A stretch of DNA of 8,863 bases from Thermoplasmata archaeon. GTDB lineage: Archaea > Thermoplasmatota > Thermoplasmata > Thermoplasmatales > Thermoplasmataceae. Positions 5,593 to 8,863 of this stretch are shown in pieces. A model generated the notes under the pieces. The model worked only from the letters and a program-made list of their open reading frames with translations. It had not been told where the DNA came from and searched no databases. Within the stretch, counting starts at the first letter, position 1. Each line of letters starts with the position of its first letter. Position numbers and translations under genes: made by a program. The DNA is taken from contig JAKAAJ010000046.1 in NCBI GenBank assembly GCA_021802365.1, positions 1-8,863 on the forward strand, read 5' to 3'.

Positions 5593-6561
5593 ATGTTGAG
5601 AAGAACTCTTCCTGCTCTTCTCATTCTCACTGCAATCCTTTTTTATTTTTCTTTATTCAGGACTCTTGCTAATGTTTTTGAGATCATTTCTATTGATGCT
5701 GTCTCCATTATTGCTCTTGTAATTTCCAGTGATGTGTTTGTTGATGAGGCAAGGTCCCTATCGTCAAGGTTTCACATAAGCAGCTCTTCCATGGGGAAGT
5801 TTATTCTTGGTACTGGAGCCGTCCTGGATGAAATAGCTGTTGTTCTGGATTCCTCACTGAGAGGTTTTGGAGGAATAAGCTTTGGAACAATAGAGGGATC
5901 AAACATACTGACTCTTGCAATACTTATAATATTAATTCCTCTGTTTGTGACTGGAGTTTCCAGGAAGCAAACTGTCGGTGCAATGTTTGTTCTTGTTGCC
6001 AGTTCCATTGTACTGCCACTTGCATTTCTTCCTGTACATTACACGCTCATATTTGCCCCATTTCTAATCCTGATCTTTCTTCTGTATGTATTGACAGGCA
6101 ATTCACAGCATACCCCGGCAGAGAACGAAAAGATTCAGAGGTTCAGCATTCCTGTTATGGCCCTTTCAGTTTTACTGCTGGCACTCTCCTCAAATGCCCT
6201 TGTTATATACACTGACAGGATATCTGCAATTTCCGGGATAAGTTCATTTGCCTCAGGGTTTATTGTAACTGGCATCGCCGGTTCACTCCCTGAAATCACC
6301 ATGTTCATTACAAGCATAAGAAAAGTTGACGGCCAGGCCGCCATGGGAGTGGTGATAGGATCAACCATTTACAAGGGGACTTTTCTCCTTGCAATTTCAA
6401 TGTTAATTACAAGAATATATTTTCATACAGGGCTGCAGGCCATGCTCTTTATGCTTCCCGCTTCTTTTATGCTGATTTTTCTCTCTTCAGTGAGATCAAG
6501 GAAATATTACAGTTTCATACTCGGTGCACTGATGATTATTTCAGCATTCCTGCTTTATTAA
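5593..6561 (+). CDS. Cation exchanger of the Ca2+/cation antiporter (CaCA) type
   Basis: The 322-residue protein is very hydrophobic, with about ten transmembrane segments (roughly 7-25, 28-50, 68-88, 103-122, 126-147, 150-168, 185-206, 216-241, 250-273 and 281-320, the last probably two helices). Two internal repeats mark the CaCA superfamily. Repeat 1 is GTGAVLDE (73-80) and later GTIEGSN (98-104). Repeat 2 is GIAGSLPE (227-234) and later GVVIGST (252-258). Glu80 and Glu234 fall where the family has its essential ion-binding acids. Length fits prokaryotic members (about 300-350). Oddities: repeat 1 has DE in place of PE and an extra acid at Glu101, and repeat 2 has Thr258 where Asn is usual. 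Transported ion is unknown; Na+/Ca2+ or H+/Ca2+ exchange is the family norm. It is co-transcribed with speD and its stop overlaps that of infB. Confidence 0.82.
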   Translation: MLRRTLPALLILTAILFYFSLFRTLANVFEIISIDAVSIIALVISSDVFVDEARSLSSRFHISSSSMGKFILGTGAVLDEIAVVLDSSLRGFGGISFGTIEGSNILTLAILIILIPLFVTGVSRKQTVGAMFVLVASSIVLPLAFLPVHYTLIFAPFLILIFLLYVLTGNSQHTPAENEKIQRFSIPVMALSVLLLALSSNALVIYTDRISAISGISSFASGFIVTGIAGSLPEITMFITSIRKVDGQAAMGVVIGSTIYKGTFLLAISMLITRIYFHTGLQAMLFMLPASFMLIFLSSVRSRKYYSFILGALMIISAFLLY

Positions 6562-8306
6562 GTTCTGGTACCCCAGAAAATATTCTCCTTTCTCTTTATT
6601 CGAATAATCTCCTCAAGTGTTTCCATAGTCTCATCATCAAGGCGGTTTTCCCTGAGAATTTTTACAACCGACTCGGGAATGTCCACATAGAGGGGCTCTG
6701 AAGGGTTTATCTGCCTGTTGAGGGTGACACCCTCTATTGAGACTGCAACCTCCGAAGGGGCGTCTGCAAACTGCTTTGAGACCTCACCGTCCCTGATGCT
6801 CTTTATGGTCCCTCCGTATCGGCCATCTGATCTTATCAGTGTATCCCCTACCTTTATCCTTCCGGAGAATATCTTGACTCCCGCGATAACAGGTTTTGTT
6901 GTTCTGAAGATGTACTCAGGCATAATCATAATCTTAGCCGGAATTGAAGTGGACTGCTTTCTCTGTTCGTTCAACTGGTCTTTTCTCTTTTTGTACCATT
7001 CAAGTGATTCCTCGACCAGGGAATAGATCACATCACTGGATAATATGCCTATATCTGAGGAGAAACTTTCATCTCTAGCGTCCTGCGTGATTTGGACATT
7101 GAATCCCACCAACAGCCTGTCCAGTGGATCGTTAAGCGTCGAGACGTCAATAACGTCCCTTCTGGTAATACTTCCCACTGAAGCTGACCTTATGCTGAAT
7201 CCTTTGTCAACCAATTCGTAGGCAAGTGCTTCCAGGGAACCTAGGGCATCAGCCTTGATAGTCAGGCCATGCTCTGACAGTTTAATATTAACTGAAGATT
7301 CTCTGGAAATTTCCTCAAATGCTTCCCCTGGGTCCCCCTGTACAACAATCAGTGGGGAGCCTGAAACCACATCCAGTTTGTCTGATATGAGAACTCGGAT
7401 CCCTGCGGCTGAACTCACAGAACTTCGCTCAACAATTTTTCCAGATTTAGACTTGGAATTCACAAGAAGAGCCTTCACCCTTGTAAGTGCTGGCCCAGAA
7501 GTTGTATTTATCGCAATTGTGTCTCCCTTTCTCAGTTTTCCCTGATAGAGAACGGTATCCAGGGTGATTCCAATGGAACCTTCAGTTTTCAGTTCAATGA
7601 TGGTGCCCCTCCCCAGTGTGTCCTTGAACCTGATATCCTGTGCCAGGTATCTTTGTGAAAGACCGGCCAGCATTACCAGGACATCCTGAATCCCGATCTC
7701 CATTTTAGCACTGACAGGCACAATGGCGACTGTCTTTGCAAAATCGGTTATTCTGTCATACCTTTCTGTGGTCAGACCATATTCATAGAACTTATAGACC
7801 AGGTCATATAGCCTCTTTTCCAGCTCATCAGTATATTCCTGCCTCTGACCCTTCATTGCCTCTACAAATGAGCTGTTCTTGGCCGGCCTGAAGAATGGGA
7901 TGAGATCAATCTTATTTGCAGCAACTATGAAAGGGGTCTTGAATTTTTTGAGTATGTTTATGGATTCGATTGTCTGAGGTTTAAATCCTTCGTTAATGTC
8001 GACCACAAGGATGGCCATATCCGCCAGGGCCCCACCTCTTGCCCTCATGTTGGAGAAGGCCACATGACCGGGAGTATCAATAAATAAGAGACCAGGGATC
8101 TTGAAAGGGGATTTCTTCCCGGCGATATTTGCCCTTTTTTCGATTTCAGAAATATCTATGTCAGTGGCACCTATTCTCTGGGTGATGCCACCTACCTCCT
8201 TTTTGGCTACTGAAGTGCTTCTTATGGAGTCAAGAAGTGATGTCTTTCCATGGTCCACGTGACCTAAAACGCAAACAATGGGCTGTCTCAGGGTATCTGC
8301 TGACAT
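6558..8306 (-). CDS. infB: Translation initiation factor aIF5B
   Basis: The 582-residue protein is the archaeal/eukaryotic form of IF2, a GTPase that promotes subunit joining and initiator tRNA positioning on the ribosome. The G domain shows G1 GHVDHGKT (15-22), switch I GGITQ (39-43), G3 DTPGH (77-81), G4 NKID (131-134) and G5 SAK (199-201). Domain II follows (about 225-325), then domain III around LTIKADALGSLEAL, and domain IV (about 455-545) with FRTTKPVIAGVKIFSG. It ends in two helices, as in aIF5B, reaching FWGTRT at the tail, where the eukaryotic factor contacts eIF1A. Length is normal and no intein is present. ATG 8306 is chosen; a TTG at 8312 immediately after the ndk stop would add two residues. 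It is the last gene of the rpl24e-ndk-infB operon, and its stop overlaps that of the exchanger gene by 4 bases. Confidence 0.96.
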   Translation of the reverse strand: MSADTLRQPIVCVLGHVDHGKTSLLDSIRSTSVAKKEVGGITQRIGATDIDISEIEKRANIAGKKSPFKIPGLLFIDTPGHVAFSNMRARGGALADMAILVVDINEGFKPQTIESINILKKFKTPFIVAANKIDLIPFFRPAKNSSFVEAMKGQRQEYTDELEKRLYDLVYKFYEYGLTTERYDRITDFAKTVAIVPVSAKMEIGIQDVLVMLAGLSQRYLAQDIRFKDTLGRGTIIELKTEGSIGITLDTVLYQGKLRKGDTIAINTTSGPALTRVKALLVNSKSKSGKIVERSSVSSAAGIRVLISDKLDVVSGSPLIVVQGDPGEAFEEISRESSVNIKLSEHGLTIKADALGSLEALAYELVDKGFSIRSASVGSITRRDVIDVSTLNDPLDRLLVGFNVQITQDARDESFSSDIGILSSDVIYSLVEESLEWYKKRKDQLNEQRKQSTSIPAKIMIMPEYIFRTTKPVIAGVKIFSGRIKVGDTLIRSDGRYGGTIKSIRDGEVSKQFADAPSEVAVSIEGVTLNRQINPSEPLYVDIPESVVKILRENRLDDETMETLEEIIRIKRKENIFWGTRT

Positions 8307-8312
8307 TTTCAA

Positions 8313-8759
8313 TCAAAATATATTCTCCTCGTCGCCACAGTTGTATTCCATTATTTCATCGTTGCTGAAGAATATAGGGAATTCGTGTTCAAAAGACTCC
8401 TTTGAATCTGATGCGTGAATAATGTTCTTTTCAATGCCCATTGAATAGTCTCCCCTTATTGTGCCAGGCGCAGCTTTGGAGCCGTCGGTTGCACCACTCA
8501 ATGTTCTGGTTATTGAAATGCTGTTTTCGCCTTCCAGAACGGCCGCAACAATAGGTCCGGATGTGATGTATTCAACAAGGCCATTGAAAAATGGCTTCCC
8601 CTTGTGAACAGAGTAATGTTTTTCTGCCTGACTCTTTGTCAGGCGCATCAGTTTCAGGCCAACTATCTTAAGTCCTTTCTTTTCAAAGCGAGAAAAAATT
8701 TCACCCGAAAGTCTCCTCTTTACTGCATCTGGTTTAAGGAGTACCAGTGTCTTCTCCAT
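8313..8759 (-). CDS. ndk: Nucleoside diphosphate kinase
   Basis: The 148-residue product carries the full NDK signature: LLKPDAV at the start with Lys9, [19 protein letters not shown] with Arg102, and NIIHASDS with Asn112 and the phospho-accepting His115. NDK transfers the terminal phosphate between nucleoside triphosphates and diphosphates through phosphohistidine in the cytoplasm and keeps GTP available, fitting its place just before the GTPase aIF5B. Length is typical (about 140-155). ATG 8759 is fixed by an excellent Shine-Dalgarno site overlapping the rpl24e stop. The TGA stop abuts the possible TTG start of infB, showing tight coupling. The C terminus is acidic (CGDEENIF) and slightly longer than the minimal family end. 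Confidence 0.97.
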   Translation of the reverse strand: MEKTLVLLKPDAVKRRLSGEIFSRFEKKGLKIVGLKLMRLTKSQAEKHYSVHKGKPFFNGLVEYITSGPIVAAVLEGENSISITRTLSGATDGSKAAPGTIRGDYSMGIEKNIIHASDSKESFEHEFPIFFSNDEIMEYNCGDEENIF

Positions 8760-8761
8760 TT

Positions 8762-8769
8762 GATCACCT
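8762..8769 (-). promoter_or_regulatory. Shine-Dalgarno site of ndk overlapping the rpl24e stop
   Basis: On the minus strand AGGTGATC is an exact 8-base match to the complement of the archaeal 16S 3' end (GGAGGTGATC). The GGTG core is 5 bases from ATG 8759. The last two bases of the upstream TAG stop are the first two of this site, a compact operon junction. Confidence 0.75.
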
Positions 8770-8863
8770 AGTTCTTGGAAGTCTGTTTCTTCATTGACTT
8801 CAGGTTGTGGTACTCATTTGTCCAGCGTGTTTTCCTTGGAACTCTTCCCAACTCTATCATATT
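8768..8863 (-). CDS. rpl24e: Ribosomal protein L24e, C-terminal part (5' end outside window)
   Basis: The last 31 codons before TAG 8768-8770 are in frame with the window edge and read [19 protein letters not shown] and then a lysine-rich tail. [11 protein letters not shown] is the hallmark end of archaeal L24e, a small zinc-finger protein of the large ribosomal subunit; the zinc-binding cysteines lie upstream, outside the window. The order rpl24e-ndk-infB, with rps28e and rpl7ae expected further upstream, is a conserved archaeal operon. The gene is cut by the window edge, not truncated in nature as far as can be seen. Its stop overlaps the ndk ribosome binding site by two bases and lies 8 bases from the ndk start. 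Confidence 0.92.
   Translation of the reverse strand, partial: NMIELGRVPRKTRWTNEYHNLKSMKKQTSKN

Noticed and set aside
6718..7545. Plus-strand open frames inside infB (6718-7026 and 7255-7545)
   Set aside because: They lie antisense to well-conserved domains of aIF5B and encode low-complexity Ser/Thr/Pro-rich peptides; treated as shadows.
1..8863. Mobile elements, CRISPR arrays, tRNA or rRNA genes
   Set aside because: I saw no transposase, terminal inverted repeats with target duplications, regularly spaced repeats, or tRNA-like cloverleaf sequences on either strand.

Overview
The window looks like chromosomal DNA of an archaeon, most likely a thermoacidophile of the Thermoplasmatales or a close relative. 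Four things point there. The 3' end of ribosomal protein L24e is followed by ndk and a 582-residue archaeal/eukaryotic-type initiation factor aIF5B (infB). Short SpeD is of the prokaryotic pyruvoyl type. Several first genes have TATA-like boxes about 25-30 bases before the start codon and little or no leader, while genes inside operons have GGTG-type Shine-Dalgarno sites. Arginine is mostly AGA/AGG and base composition is moderate. The genus is an inference; no rRNA is present.

Layout: 1-123 is the tail of a membrane protein (+), facing a pirin-family cupin (129-1079, -). A divergent promoter region (1080-1166) separates pirin from a short-chain dehydrogenase/reductase (1167-1901, +). Next comes a 520-residue aldehyde dehydrogenase of the 1-pyrroline-5-carboxylate dehydrogenase type (1931-3493, +). 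Its 3' end overlaps tail-to-tail with lipB, lipoyl/octanoyl transferase (3447-4175, -). A 74-base divergent region leads to a winged-helix protein with an unrecognised C-terminal domain (4250-5011, +). An AT-rich 5' region (5012-5186) precedes speD (5187-5585, +), which is tightly coupled to a cation/Ca2+ exchanger-family membrane protein (5593-6561, +). The minus-strand translation operon rpl24e-ndk-infB (8863 down to 6558) closes the window and meets the exchanger gene stop to stop.

Functionally this is mostly housekeeping: translation initiation and NTP balance, polyamine synthesis with an ion exchanger, lipoate attachment, and oxidation of an amino-acid-derived aldehyde. I see no mobile element, CRISPR array, tRNA or rRNA. 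The points most worth a second look are an overlapping upstream ORF at the start of speD, the speD-exchanger operon, a LipB in an archaeon where an octanoyl-ACP donor is not expected, and the orphan regulator divergent from lipB. I do not see clear evidence of a wholly new multi-gene system.
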